Positions 16,656-25,478 of a stretch of 56,208 nt of DNA are shown in pieces. The stretch is from the NCBI RefSeq assembly GCF_014196495.1, contig NZ_JACIDT010000023.1:1-56208 (forward strand), in the 5' to 3' direction. The notes beneath the pieces were generated by a model. That model saw only the letters and a list, made by a program, of their open reading frames with translations. It was not told the origin of the DNA and searched no databases. The position numbers and the translations under genes were made by a program. The DNA is from Sphingobium jiangsuense. Lineage in GTDB: Bacteria > Pseudomonadota > Alphaproteobacteria > Sphingomonadales > Sphingomonadaceae. Each line of letters starts with the position of its first letter. The first letter of the stretch is position 1.

Positions 16656-17699
16656 CTATGATTCCACCGGGCCTGCGAAAGTTGAGTCCGCCTTCACACC
16701 CGTCGCCCGCTGCATCATCAGGCGCGCATAGGTTGCGCCCGCATCGATGTTGAGCGCACGCAATCTGGCGGCGGGGTGGGCGTTGATATAGGCCTGCTGC
16801 GCTTCCAGCACCTCGATATCCTGCTGCACCACCCGGCGCATCGCGGCGTTGAACCGCGCCTGCATGGCGGCATCGGCGTCGAGCGCGAAGTCGCGCGCCT
16901 GGATCAGGAAATAATAGCAGCTCTGTTCCGTCGACGGCGTGATGAGGTTGATGACCTGGCCGGTGACGCCCTGCGCGCGGTCGCCCCCGAAGCCGCCGCT
17001 GCCCACGGGCGCGACTCCGGAATCGATCAGCACCGTCGAGGGCAGGGTGAAGCGGCACACCTGCCAGCGGTCGACCCGGCCCGGCTTGCCCAGCATCTGC
17101 GCCCAATAGGGCGGCGGATCGATATCGGGCATGAAGCGCTCCAGAATGGCGGCGTCGGCCTCGCGCCGCGCGGCGACCGGCGCTTCCATCAATTCGGTCT
17201 GGCCGATGGTTTCGGGATGGACATAGGCCTCATGCGTCAGGTCCATCAGATTGTCGATGACGAAGCGGTGGTCGCACGCGATCGAGAAGGATTCGCGCGT
17301 CTGCGCCCAGCCGGGGCTTTCGAGCCAGGGCAGGTCGGGCAGCTTTGCCGGATCCGCCGCCGCATCGCCGATCCATACCCAGATCATGCCGTACCGCTCG
17401 GCGGTCTCGTAAATGCGCTCGACAGTGAGCGCGAGACTCGCGCCCTTGCCTGGCGCCTGCAGGCAGCGGCCGGTGGGACTGAACACCATGCCGTGATATT
17501 TGCATCGGATATTGTCGCCCTCGACCATGCCGATGGAAAGCGGGACGAGGCGGTGGGGGCAGCCGTCATGCATCGCGACGGCGCCGCCGTCGGACTTGCG
17601 GTAAAGAAGGATCGCCTCGCCGCAGATGGTTCGCGCCAGAGGCGCAGGGCCGAGCTGCTCGGCGAAGGCGGCGACATACCAGTGGTTGCGGATGAACAT
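16656..17699 (-). CDS. Rieske non-heme iron oxygenase, VanA-like
   Basis: This 347-residue protein has a Rieske [2Fe-2S] site (CPHR at 47-50 and CKYH at 66-69) and a mononuclear iron site (DNLMDLTHEAYVH, His156 and His161). Length and architecture match vanillate O-demethylase oxygenase subunits and related single-component aromatic demethylases. The ATG at 17699 follows GGGAGGGGAAGAG; an earlier in-frame start would add 22 residues with no family match. It is transcribed divergently from the acyl-CoA synthetase. No VanB-type reductase is encoded nearby, so electrons must come from elsewhere. O-demethylation of a methoxylated aromatic is the best guess. Confidence 0.85.
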   Translation of the reverse strand: MFIRNHWYVAAFAEQLGPAPLARTICGEAILLYRKSDGGAVAMHDGCPHRLVPLSIGMVEGDNIRCKYHGMVFSPTGRCLQAPGKGASLALTVERIYETAERYGMIWVWIGDAAADPAKLPDLPWLESPGWAQTRESFSIACDHRFVIDNLMDLTHEAYVHPETIGQTELMEAPVAARREADAAILERFMPDIDPPPYWAQMLGKPGRVDRWQVCRFTLPSTVLIDSGVAPVGSGGFGGDRAQGVTGQVINLITPSTEQSCYYFLIQARDFALDADAAMQARFNAAMRRVVQQDIEVLEAQQAYINAHPAARLRALNIDAGATYARLMMQRATGVKADSTFAGPVES

Positions 17700-17853
17700 C
17701 TCTTCCCCTCCCGAAATTCTGATATTGAACTGACTTATAGAAAAATCAGGCTTGAGTTTGTCCATATCCGTCGTCTATGTCAATGTTTACGAGGTTTGAT
17801 GCCATTTATAAAATAGATACTGGTAAGGAAGCTTTACGGGAGGATAGTGGCAT

Positions 17854-19530
17854 ATGCGGCCACCGCAAACGCAGATAGAACGCTATTGCCGGGCAGGTCT
17901 CTGGGGAACGGAGACGATCGATTCGCGCTTCCGCGCCAATGTCGCGCAGGTGCCGGATCGGTTGGCGCTGGTCGACGCCCCCAATCGCGAGAGCTTCACC
18001 GACGGCGCTCCCCGCCGGTTGAGCTATGCGGAGCTCGATCGCGCGGTGGACCGGGTCGCCGCGTTGATCCGCGCGCGCGGCGTGGCGCCGGGGGATATCG
18101 TCGTCTACCAGCTGCCCAATATCGTCGAATCGGTGATCGTGCTGCTCGCCTGCGCCCGTGCGGGTGCGGTCGCCAGCCCGCTGCTCGTCCAGTTCGACAC
18201 CAATGAGATCGGCTTCGTCATCGACAAGCTGAAGCCGCGCCTGTTCATCGGCGGGCGGTTCAAGAAACGGGATCTGGCGGACAATGTCGCCGCGCTCTGC
18301 GACGCCGCGGGCTGTGCGCTGGTACGCGTGGAGGATCTGCTCATCGGGGAGGACGAGCCGCGCACCGTAGCGCCGTCCGGCCGCGACGCCGACGACGTCG
18401 CCACCATCTGCTGGACATCGGGCACCGAGGGGCGGCCCAAGGGCGTGATGCGCACGCCGAACAACTGGTTCGTGACCGGCCGGAACATGATCCACGGCGC
18501 CGCGCTGCGCGACGGCGAGGTGATCCTCAACATCCGTCCGCTGGTCAATATGGCGGCGATCGGCGGCAGCTTCATGTCGTGGCTGGGCACCGCCTCGACG
18601 CTGGTGCTGCACCATCCGCTCGATATCGGGCTGGTCGTCCGCCAGATCCGTGAGGAGCGCGTCACCGTCACCTTCATGCCGCCCGCCTTCTTCGTGTCGC
18701 TGCTGAAGGACGAGGAGATGCGCGCCGAGGCCGATCTGTCGAGCCTGCGGCTGATGGGCACCGGCTCGGCGGCGATCCCGGCTTGGGCGATCGACGGCAT
18801 AGAGCGGGAATTCGGCATAGAGATCATCAACTTCTTCGGGTCGAACGAGGGCACCAGTCTGCTGAGCACGCCGCGCGAGGTTCCCGACCCGGCGATGCGC
18901 GCGACGCTGTTCCCCCGCTTCGGCCGGGCGGAGTTCGACTGGCCGACCTTCGCGCCCGCGCACGACTTCACCACCCATCTGGTCGACCCCGACAGCGGCG
19001 AGGAGATTGTCGAGCCGAAGCGGGCGGGCGAGCTGCGGATCGCCGGACCCGGCATTTTCGTCGGCTATTTCGGCGAGCCGGAGATGACCGGCGCGGCATT
19101 CGACGAGCAGGGGCGCTATCGCACCGGCGACCTGTTCGAAATCGCCGGGGAAGGCGAGCTGTCGCGCTTCTACCGCTTCGTCGGGCGGTGCAAGGACATC
19201 ATCATCCGCGGCGGCCTCAAGATCGCGCCCGCGGAGCTGGACGATCTGATCGCGGGCTTCGATGATGCGGTCGAGGCGGCCTTTTTCGGCTGCGACGACG
19301 ACCGGCTGGGCGAGATCGTCGGCGTCGCGGTGGTGCCCAAGCCGGGCCGCACCGTCACGCTCGACGATGTGATCGCTTATCTGAAAAGCCGCCATGTGGC
19401 GGTGTACAAGCTGCCGCAGGCCTTCCTGCTGCTCGATGCGCTGCCGCGCAACGCGCTGATGAAGGTGCAGCGCGACCGCCTGCGCGAGCTTGCCCGCGCC
19501 GGGCAGACCGGGGAGGAAAAGAGATGCTGA
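17854..19530 (+). CDS. AMP-binding acyl-CoA synthetase
   Basis: The 558-residue protein is an ANL-family ligase. It has the P-loop-like WTSGTEGRPKG, the adenine motif FFGSNEGTS, the YRTGD aspartate, the hinge region RCKDIIIRGG and the C-terminal lysine in RNALMKVQR. It would activate a carboxylic acid to its CoA thioester with ATP. The ATG at 17854 follows GGGAGGA. It begins a tightly packed plus-strand operon (DUF1295 protein, SDR, nitronate monooxygenase), so its CoA product is probably processed by the CoA-type enzymes in this module. The acid is not known. Confidence 0.87.
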   Translation: MRPPQTQIERYCRAGLWGTETIDSRFRANVAQVPDRLALVDAPNRESFTDGAPRRLSYAELDRAVDRVAALIRARGVAPGDIVVYQLPNIVESVIVLLACARAGAVASPLLVQFDTNEIGFVIDKLKPRLFIGGRFKKRDLADNVAALCDAAGCALVRVEDLLIGEDEPRTVAPSGRDADDVATICWTSGTEGRPKGVMRTPNNWFVTGRNMIHGAALRDGEVILNIRPLVNMAAIGGSFMSWLGTASTLVLHHPLDIGLVVRQIREERVTVTFMPPAFFVSLLKDEEMRAEADLSSLRLMGTGSAAIPAWAIDGIEREFGIEIINFFGSNEGTSLLSTPREVPDPAMRATLFPRFGRAEFDWPTFAPAHDFTTHLVDPDSGEEIVEPKRAGELRIAGPGIFVGYFGEPEMTGAAFDEQGRYRTGDLFEIAGEGELSRFYRFVGRCKDIIIRGGLKIAPAELDDLIAGFDDAVEAAFFGCDDDRLGEIVGVAVVPKPGRTVTLDDVIAYLKSRHVAVYKLPQAFLLLDALPRNALMKVQRDRLRELARAGQTGEEKRC

Positions 19531-20465
19531 TCGTCGCACTGCTGGTCTGGCTGGCGCTTGCGCTGGCATGGCGGCTGGCGATGCCCGCCGACGCGCGCGG
19601 GCGGCGCTGGAACATCGTCCATATGCTGCTGCCGGGCGTGGCGATTGCCGCATGGGTGCTGGCGCCTGCCGACCTGGAAAGGCCGCTCGCCGCGTTCATC
19701 CGGGGCGGCGGGGCGATGATCCTGCTGGGCGCCATCGGCTGGGCGATCGGCGAGGGGCGGCGCAACCACAGCATCATGGATATCGTCTATCCGGTGATCA
19801 GTTTCGGCACGGCGCTGGCCATGGTGGCGGGTTCGGCGCCGGAGCCGACCCTTCGCCTGCTTGTGCTGATGGGGCTGATGCTGGTCTGGATGCTGCGCCT
19901 CGCGCGTCATGCGACGGGCACCAATCTGCATGTCGAGCAGGATCCCTATGCCAGCCTGCGCCGCCGGTTCGGATCGCGCTGGCCGTTGTGGAGCTTCTTT
20001 TCGGTCTATATGCTGCAAGGCACGATCCTGTGGGTCTGGTGCCTGCCCTTCGCCTTCGCGGGGCAGGCCGGGGCGGCGGGGCTGCGGCCGCTCGACTGGA
20101 TCGGCATCTTCGTGTGGGCCGTGGGCTTCGCCTTTCAGGCGATCGGCGATCATCAGATGAACAGGTTCAAGGCCGATCCCGCCAATCGCGGCGGCATCAT
20201 GGACCGGGGCCTGTGGGCCTATACGCGCCACCCCAATTATTTCGGCGAAGCGCTGATGTGGTGGGGCTATTTCTGCTTCGCGCTGGCTCATCCCTGGGGC
20301 TGGCTCGCCGCGATCGGCCCCGCCTATGTCACCTGGTTCATGGGCTGGGGGTCGGCGACGCCCGGCAATGAGCGGCATATGCGCAAGACGCGCGGGCAGG
20401 CGTTCGAGGATTATGCGCGCCGCGTGCCGATGTTCGTCCCGCGCCCGTGGAAGCGCCACTCATGA
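19524..20465 (+). CDS. DUF1295 membrane protein, steroid 5-alpha-reductase-like
   Basis: This 313-residue integral membrane protein has about eight hydrophobic segments and the DUF1295 signature GIMDRGLWAYTRHPNYFGE, shared with the 3-oxo-5-alpha-steroid 4-dehydrogenase fold. The family is thought to include NADPH-dependent reductases of lipid-like enones, but most members are untested. Its ATG overlaps the synthetase stop (ATGCTGA), so translation is coupled. Location next to an acyl-CoA synthetase and an SDR hints at a hydrophobic polycyclic or isoprenoid substrate, which is inference. Confidence 0.8.
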   Translation: MLIVALLVWLALALAWRLAMPADARGRRWNIVHMLLPGVAIAAWVLAPADLERPLAAFIRGGGAMILLGAIGWAIGEGRRNHSIMDIVYPVISFGTALAMVAGSAPEPTLRLLVLMGLMLVWMLRLARHATGTNLHVEQDPYASLRRRFGSRWPLWSFFSVYMLQGTILWVWCLPFAFAGQAGAAGLRPLDWIGIFVWAVGFAFQAIGDHQMNRFKADPANRGGIMDRGLWAYTRHPNYFGEALMWWGYFCFALAHPWGWLAAIGPAYVTWFMGWGSATPGNERHMRKTRGQAFEDYARRVPMFVPRPWKRHS

Positions 20466-21364
20466 GCGGGGTCCATCTTGCAGGCCGCGTGGCGGTCGTC
20501 ACCGGGGCGGGCAAGGGGCTGGGCCGCGCCTATGCGCTCGAACTCGCGCGCGGGGGCGCGGCGGTGGTCGTCAACAACCGCCGCCATCCCGGCGAGAGCG
20601 ACGCGGAGACATCGGCCGCGCGCGTCGTGGCGGAGATCGTGGCGGCGGGCGGGCGGGCCGTCGCCGACCATTCGCCGGTCGAGGCGGCCGACAGCGGCGA
20701 GCGCATGGTCGCGGCCGCGCTCGATCATTTCGGGCGGCTCGACATCGTCGTCGCCAATGCCGCCGCGCCGCAGGCCGCCAGCTTACACAAGCTGTCCCCA
20801 GCCGACTTCCGGACGATATTCGACGTCGGCTTCTATGGGACGCTGCATCTGGTGCAGGCGGCCTGGCCGCTGCTGCGCGATCAGGGCTATGGCCGCGTCG
20901 TGATGACCAGTTCGAGCGCGGGCCGCTATGGCCAGCATGGCCTCAGCGCCTATGGCGCGGCGAAGGGCGCGGTCGACAGCCTCGTGCGCACGCTGGCGAG
21001 CGAGGGCGCGGGGCGGGACATAAAGGTCAATGCGGTATCGCCCTATGCGGCGTCGCAGATGACCGCCGCGCATATGCGCGACGACGTGGCGCGGCGATTC
21101 ACGCCGGAGCGCGTCGCGCCGCTGGTCGCCTGGCTGGCGAGCGAGGGCTGCTCGGTCAGCGGCCGGGTGATCGTCGCGGGCGGCGGGCGTTTCCGCCTTA
21201 CCGAGACGGTCGAGACGGACAGCCTGCCGGCGGACGGCGATTTCGCCGATCTGCTGGCGCGGCTGGAGCGGCAGCCACGGCGTACCCATCCCCATTCCAA
21301 CCATGCGTTCGACACGCTGCTGGTCGAATGCGGCCTTGCGCCCCGTGCGCCCCTATCAGAATGA
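20462..21364 (+). CDS. SDR oxidoreductase, MFE-2-like
   Basis: The 300-residue protein is a short-chain dehydrogenase with TGAGKGLG, the NNRR segment after the second strand, ANAAAP, the serine in MTSSSAG and YGAAK. Its opening (VVVNNRRHPGES then AARVVAEIVAAGGRAVADHS) resembles the dehydrogenase domain of type 2 multifunctional beta-oxidation enzymes, so 3-hydroxyacyl-CoA oxidation is plausible. The ATG overlaps the previous stop as ATGA. A C-terminal extension of about 50 residues beyond the usual end is not recognised. Confidence 0.83.
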   Translation: MSGVHLAGRVAVVTGAGKGLGRAYALELARGGAAVVVNNRRHPGESDAETSAARVVAEIVAAGGRAVADHSPVEAADSGERMVAAALDHFGRLDIVVANAAAPQAASLHKLSPADFRTIFDVGFYGTLHLVQAAWPLLRDQGYGRVVMTSSSAGRYGQHGLSAYGAAKGAVDSLVRTLASEGAGRDIKVNAVSPYAASQMTAAHMRDDVARRFTPERVAPLVAWLASEGCSVSGRVIVAGGGRFRLTETVETDSLPADGDFADLLARLERQPRRTHPHSNHAFDTLLVECGLAPRAPLSE

Positions 21365-21376
21365 GAGAAGCGATCC

Positions 21377-22351
21377 TTGACTGACATCGATAGAGAATCA
21401 TCCCTCCGCCGCCGTGGACTGCTGCAAGATCGCTTGCGCCTGCCGGTGATTGCCGCGCCGATGTTCCTCGTTTCCGGGCCCGAACTGGTCATCGGGGCAA
21501 GCCGCTCCGGCATCGTCGGCACCTTTCCCGCCGCCAATTGCCGCACCAGCGAGGATCTGGAGCGCTGGCTGGCCGAGATCACCGCAGCGATCGGCAATAA
21601 TGACGGCGCGGTGGACGGCGCCGCGCCCTGGGGGATCAATCTGGTCGCCCATCGCCTGAACAAGCGGCTGGGCGCCGATCTGGAACTGGCGGTGCGCTAT
21701 AGGGCGCCGCTCGTCATCACCTCGCTCGGCGGCCCGCGCGACGTGGTGGACGCCGTGCACGGCTATGGCGGGCTGGTCTTCGCCGACGTGGTATCGGTCG
21801 CGCATGCGCGCAAGGCCGCCGCGCTCGGCGTCGACGGGCTGGTGCTCGTCTCGGCGGGCGCGGGGGGGCATACCGGCTTCCTGTCGCCTTTCGCCTTCGT
21901 GCCCGCCGTGCGGTCCTTCTGGGACGGCGAACTGGTCGTGGGCGGCGGCATCCATACCGGCGCGGCGGTGCGCGCCGCGCTCGCGCTGGGCGCCGACTAT
22001 GCTTATGTCGGCACCCATTTCATCGCCTCGGAAGAAAGCATGGCCAAGCCCGGCTACAAGGAGATGCTGGTCGCTTCCGACGAGGCGGACATCATCGTCA
22101 CCGACGCCTTCACCGGCATCCGCAACAGCATGCTGCGGCCGAGCATCGTCGCGGCGGGGCTGGACCCCGACAATATCCCGGCGTCGGAGCGCGGCAAGAT
22201 CGACTTCGACGATCCGCACAACGGCGCGAAGGCATGGCGCGACATCTGGTCGGCCGGGCAGGGCGTCGGCGCGATCGGGCAGGTCGAGCCGATCGCCGAT
22301 CAGGTGGCCCGGATGGAAACGGAATATCGCGCGGGCGGTTCGCTCGCCTGA
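21377..22351 (+). CDS. Nitronate monooxygenase / FabK-like flavoprotein
   Basis: The 324-residue protein is an FMN TIM-barrel of the 2-nitropropane dioxygenase family: VIAAPMFLVSGPELV at the start, the AGAGGHTG phosphate-binding loop and the GGGIHTG segment. Family members oxidise nitronates or reduce enoyl thioesters. In catabolic operons the latter type of role, or CoA-linked flavin chemistry, is common but unproven. The start is apparently TTG at 21377, twelve bases after the SDR stop. A bidirectional terminator follows at 22377. Confidence 0.8.
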   Translation: MTDIDRESSLRRRGLLQDRLRLPVIAAPMFLVSGPELVIGASRSGIVGTFPAANCRTSEDLERWLAEITAAIGNNDGAVDGAAPWGINLVAHRLNKRLGADLELAVRYRAPLVITSLGGPRDVVDAVHGYGGLVFADVVSVAHARKAAALGVDGLVLVSAGAGGHTGFLSPFAFVPAVRSFWDGELVVGGGIHTGAAVRAALALGADYAYVGTHFIASEESMAKPGYKEMLVASDEADIIVTDAFTGIRNSMLRPSIVAAGLDPDNIPASERGKIDFDDPHNGAKAWRDIWSAGQGVGAIGQVEPIADQVARMETEYRAGGSLA

Positions 22352-22376
22352 CCGGTAAGGATTGTCCAGGGAAAAG

Positions 22377-22410
22377 CGCCCGGCATCGTGGGATGCCGGG
22401 CGTTTCTTTT
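22377..22410. terminator. Strong bidirectional rho-independent terminator
   Basis: An 11-bp perfect stem (CGCCCGGCATC with GATGCCGGGCG, loop GTGG) is followed by TTTCTTTT on the plus strand, and preceded by AAAA that serves as a T-run on the minus strand. It sits between convergent genes: the plus-strand nitronate monooxygenase and the minus-strand transporter. Confidence 0.88.
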
Positions 22411-22429
22411 GCGCAGGGGCGGGGTGGGA

Positions 22430-23815
22430 TCAGCCGGAATCGGCGGCCAGCGCGGCACTCGCGCTCGATGTCTCTGTCGTGCCCGCCGTCATTTCGTCGC
22501 GCCGGGCGAACAGGACGCTGCCCCGCAAGAGTGTTATCGCGGCGGCGGGAAGGACGACCAGCCCGACCAGCCATAGCGAATTGCCGACCGCATCCGGGCG
22601 GGCGAACAGCCTGTCGGTGAGCAGCGCGACGACCAGCGGCCCCAGCCCGAGGCCGAGCAGATTGCCGATCAGGATGAAGAAGCCGCCCGCCTGTCCGCGC
22701 AGCGTCGGCGGCGTGATGAGCTGGAGCGCGGCGGCGTTGAGTCCGGCCGGAAAGCCGACCAGCGCGATCGCGACGGTGCCGCAGGCGAAGGCGGCCCAGG
22801 GATGGGACAGCATCGTCGCGCCGGTGATCGCCACCAGCTGCGCCAGACAGGCATAGGCGGTGGTCGACAGCTGGCTTTCGCGGCTGCCCCGCCGTTCGCG
22901 CGCCTCGGCCAGCACGCCGCCGAGCCAGGCGCCCAGCGGTCCCATGATCATGATTGCGACGCCGAAGGCGAGTCCGGCGACCGCGGGCGGCATCTGGTGG
23001 ACGCGCATGAAGGTCACCGGCAGCCAGGCGGTGATCGCATAGCCGAAGCAGATATGAAGGCCGAAACCCAGATGATGGGTGAAATAGAGCTGGCCGTGCG
23101 CGCGATACTGGCGCACGAACGCGCCGAAGCTCGCGCGCGGTCCGGCCAGCGCCGCATCGCCCGCCATCGTGCCGCGCGCCGGCTCGCGGCAGAACAGCAG
23201 CGCGAACGCGACCACGAGGCCCGGCAGCCCGGCGATGAAGAAGGCGATCTGCCAGCTCTTGATCGTCAGGCCCGCCCAGGACAGGGTTTCGAGATGGGCG
23301 AACATCTGCACCAGCGATCCGCCCATCGCGAAGGCCAGCCCGGCGCCCAGATACATGCCCATCGTATAGATGGCGAAGGCGCGGCCCCGGCGTCCGGCGG
23401 GATAGACGTCGGCGATCAGCGAATAGGCGGCGGGCGCCAGCGCGGCCTCGCCGACGCCGACGAGCATGCGCGCGACGAAGAGTTGCGGAAAGTTGGTGGC
23501 GAGGCCGCAGAAAATCGTCGCGAGGCTCCACAGGGCGACGCAGAGCGCGAGCACCCGTGTGCGGTTCGCCGAATCGATCAACCGGCCGAAGGCCAGCCCC
23601 AGCACCGTGTAGAAGGTCGCGAAAGCGAAGCCGTAGAGCAGGCTGAAATCGGTATCGGACAGCCCGAAATCGCGCTTGATCGGGTCGATCATCATCACGA
23701 GGATCTGCCGGTCCAGAAAGGACAGCAGATAGCCCGTCATCAACAGAAAGAGCAGATAGCCCGGCCGGGTCGATCGCAATCGTCCGCCGGCGTCCGAATC
23801 CAACATGCCTGTCAC
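22430..23815 (-). CDS. MFS transporter
   Basis: This roughly 461-residue protein has twelve predicted membrane segments and MFS signatures, including FLDRQILVMMIDPIKRDF in the first segment and ARMLVGVGEAALAPAAY in the fourth, typical of transporters found in sphingomonad catabolic clusters (spinster-like). It would import or export a small organic compound across the inner membrane. GTG at 23815 is chosen because GGAG lies six to ten bases upstream; ATG at 23806 is the alternative. It is divergent from the carotenoid oxygenase gene, so the two likely share a control region. Confidence 0.83.
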   Translation of the reverse strand: MTGMLDSDAGGRLRSTRPGYLLFLLMTGYLLSFLDRQILVMMIDPIKRDFGLSDTDFSLLYGFAFATFYTVLGLAFGRLIDSANRTRVLALCVALWSLATIFCGLATNFPQLFVARMLVGVGEAALAPAAYSLIADVYPAGRRGRAFAIYTMGMYLGAGLAFAMGGSLVQMFAHLETLSWAGLTIKSWQIAFFIAGLPGLVVAFALLFCREPARGTMAGDAALAGPRASFGAFVRQYRAHGQLYFTHHLGFGLHICFGYAITAWLPVTFMRVHQMPPAVAGLAFGVAIMIMGPLGAWLGGVLAEARERRGSRESQLSTTAYACLAQLVAITGATMLSHPWAAFACGTVAIALVGFPAGLNAAALQLITPPTLRGQAGGFFILIGNLLGLGLGPLVVALLTDRLFARPDAVGNSLWLVGLVVLPAAAITLLRGSVLFARRDEMTAGTTETSSASAALAADSG

Positions 23816-23927
23816 TTGCCTCTCCTCGGCTATGGTTTTGCCAACTATCGTTGACGAAGCTTCATTATGCAATAGGAAGATTGAGAGGGCCAAAAATACC
23901 GGAATATGAGCGTACTTATGCTGGGTA

Positions 23928-23957
23928 TTGACAGGTATCGACTCGGTGATCTAGAAG
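23928..23957 (+). promoter_or_regulatory. Candidate promoter for the cleavage-oxygenase operon
   Basis: TTGACA at 23928-23933 is followed after 17-18 bases by CTAGAAG (23951-23957), a fair match to a sigma-70-type -10 box. It lies about 40 bases before the ATG at 23997. Sequence match only. Confidence 0.45.
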
Positions 23958-23996
23958 ATATCGCTAATGAAGCTAATTTGTTCCAGGAGTATGGAA

Positions 23997-25478
23997 ATGG
24001 TCAAGGTTACGGTCGAAAACTCCTACGCGTCCGATGTGATGGAAGAGGGTAATGATTATCTGTCCGGCATTTTCGAGCCGGTTTTCGACGAGATCACCGC
24101 GACCGATCTGGACAGCGACCGGCCGATTCCGGCGGATATCGACGGCATCTATCTGCGCAACGGACATAATCCCCTCTTCCGGCCGCAGAGCGGGCGCTAT
24201 CACTGGTTCGACGGCGATTCGATGGTGCATGCGGTGGCGTTCGAAAACGGGCGCGCGACCTATCGCAACCGGCTGGTGCTGACCGCCGGGCTGCTCGCCG
24301 AGATGGAGAAGGGCAAGGGGCTGTTCCCCAGCCTGCGCGACGGCTTCGCCGCGGAGGAAGGGCTGAAGAATAATTCGGGCACCGACATCGTGTTGCACAA
24401 TGGCGAGATCAAGACGATGTTCTCCCGCTGCGGCCAGCCCTACAGGCTCGATCCCTATACGCTGACGACGCTGGGTCCGGACAGCTTCGGCGGCGCGTGG
24501 ACCAAGGGTGTGTCGGCCCATTCCAAGACCGACGAGCGCACCGGCGAGTTCATCTTCTTCAACTACAGCTTCAACACCGCGCCCTATATGGAATATGGCG
24601 TGGTCAGCCCCGACAATCGCCTGCTCACCGTGACCGAGATCGAGCTGCCCGGCGCGCGCCTGCCGCACGACAGCTGGATCACCGAGCAGTATACGGTCCT
24701 GCACGATCTGCCGCTGTTCTGGGATCCGCAGTTGATCGAACAGGGCAAGAAGAAGCTGTCGTTCGACCGGTCGATGCGGACGCGCTTCGGCGTGATCCCC
24801 CGCTACGGCAAGGGCGACGAGATCCGCTGGTTCGAGTTCGAGCCGACCTATATGCTGCACACGGTCAACGCCTGGGAGGAAGGCGACGAGATCGTCGCCT
24901 ATGGCTTCAGCCTCGAAGTGCCGGTGCCGGAGGTGCCGGAGGGCACGCCCAGCGTGAAGGTGCAGAATTATTTCCTGTCCTTCCTCTACCAGAAGCCCCG
25001 GTTGACCGAATATCGCATGAACCTGAAGACTGGCGCGTCGTCGGAGCGGTTCGTGGACGATACGATGGCCGAGATGCCGTGCATCAACAACCGGTTCATG
25101 GGCATCAAGAGCCGCTACGCCTATAATACGCTGGTGTCGCAGACGCCGCTGTTCGTGATGAGCGGAATCCAGAAATGGGATTTCGAGAAGATGGCGGAGG
25201 TCGATCGGTACGAGCTGCCCGAAGGCCGCTATATGGGCCAGCCGGTCTTCGCGCCGAAGGGCGATGCGACCGGCGAGGACGAAGGCTATCTGATCGCTTT
25301 CGTGAGCGGCGCGGACAAGTCCGAAGTCTATATCTGGGATGCACAGGCGATAGGCGCGGGGCCGGTTTCGATCGTCTTGCTGCCGCAGCGGGTGCCGGGC
25401 GGGTCGCACGCCTATTTCGCGCGCGGGCAGGATATCCGCGCCGCGCGCGAACGCCGCCAGCACCGCGAGGCCGCATGA
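23997..25478 (+). CDS. Carotenoid/lignostilbene cleavage oxygenase
   Basis: The 493-residue protein belongs to the carotenoid cleavage oxygenase family. All four Fe(II)-binding histidines can be placed: His175 (VSAHSKTD), His224 (LPHDSWIT), His288 (YMLHTVNAWEE) and His471 (PGGSHAYF). Bacterial members cleave the central double bond of stilbenes such as lignostilbene and resveratrol, or of apocarotenoids, giving two aldehydes. ATG 23997 is preferred because AGGAG sits eight bases upstream; starts at 23967 and 23991 are less well spaced. It overlaps the thiolase gene by four bases. The aldehyde dehydrogenase at 29551 could take up its products. Confidence 0.9.
   Translation: MVKVTVENSYASDVMEEGNDYLSGIFEPVFDEITATDLDSDRPIPADIDGIYLRNGHNPLFRPQSGRYHWFDGDSMVHAVAFENGRATYRNRLVLTAGLLAEMEKGKGLFPSLRDGFAAEEGLKNNSGTDIVLHNGEIKTMFSRCGQPYRLDPYTLTTLGPDSFGGAWTKGVSAHSKTDERTGEFIFFNYSFNTAPYMEYGVVSPDNRLLTVTEIELPGARLPHDSWITEQYTVLHDLPLFWDPQLIEQGKKKLSFDRSMRTRFGVIPRYGKGDEIRWFEFEPTYMLHTVNAWEEGDEIVAYGFSLEVPVPEVPEGTPSVKVQNYFLSFLYQKPRLTEYRMNLKTGASSERFVDDTMAEMPCINNRFMGIKSRYAYNTLVSQTPLFVMSGIQKWDFEKMAEVDRYELPEGRYMGQPVFAPKGDATGEDEGYLIAFVSGADKSEVYIWDAQAIGAGPVSIVLLPQRVPGGSHAYFARGQDIRAARERRQHREAA

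Noticed and set aside
17806..19653. 615-codon minus-strand frame opposite the acyl-CoA synthetase
   Set aside because: Antisense shadow of a gene with all family motifs.
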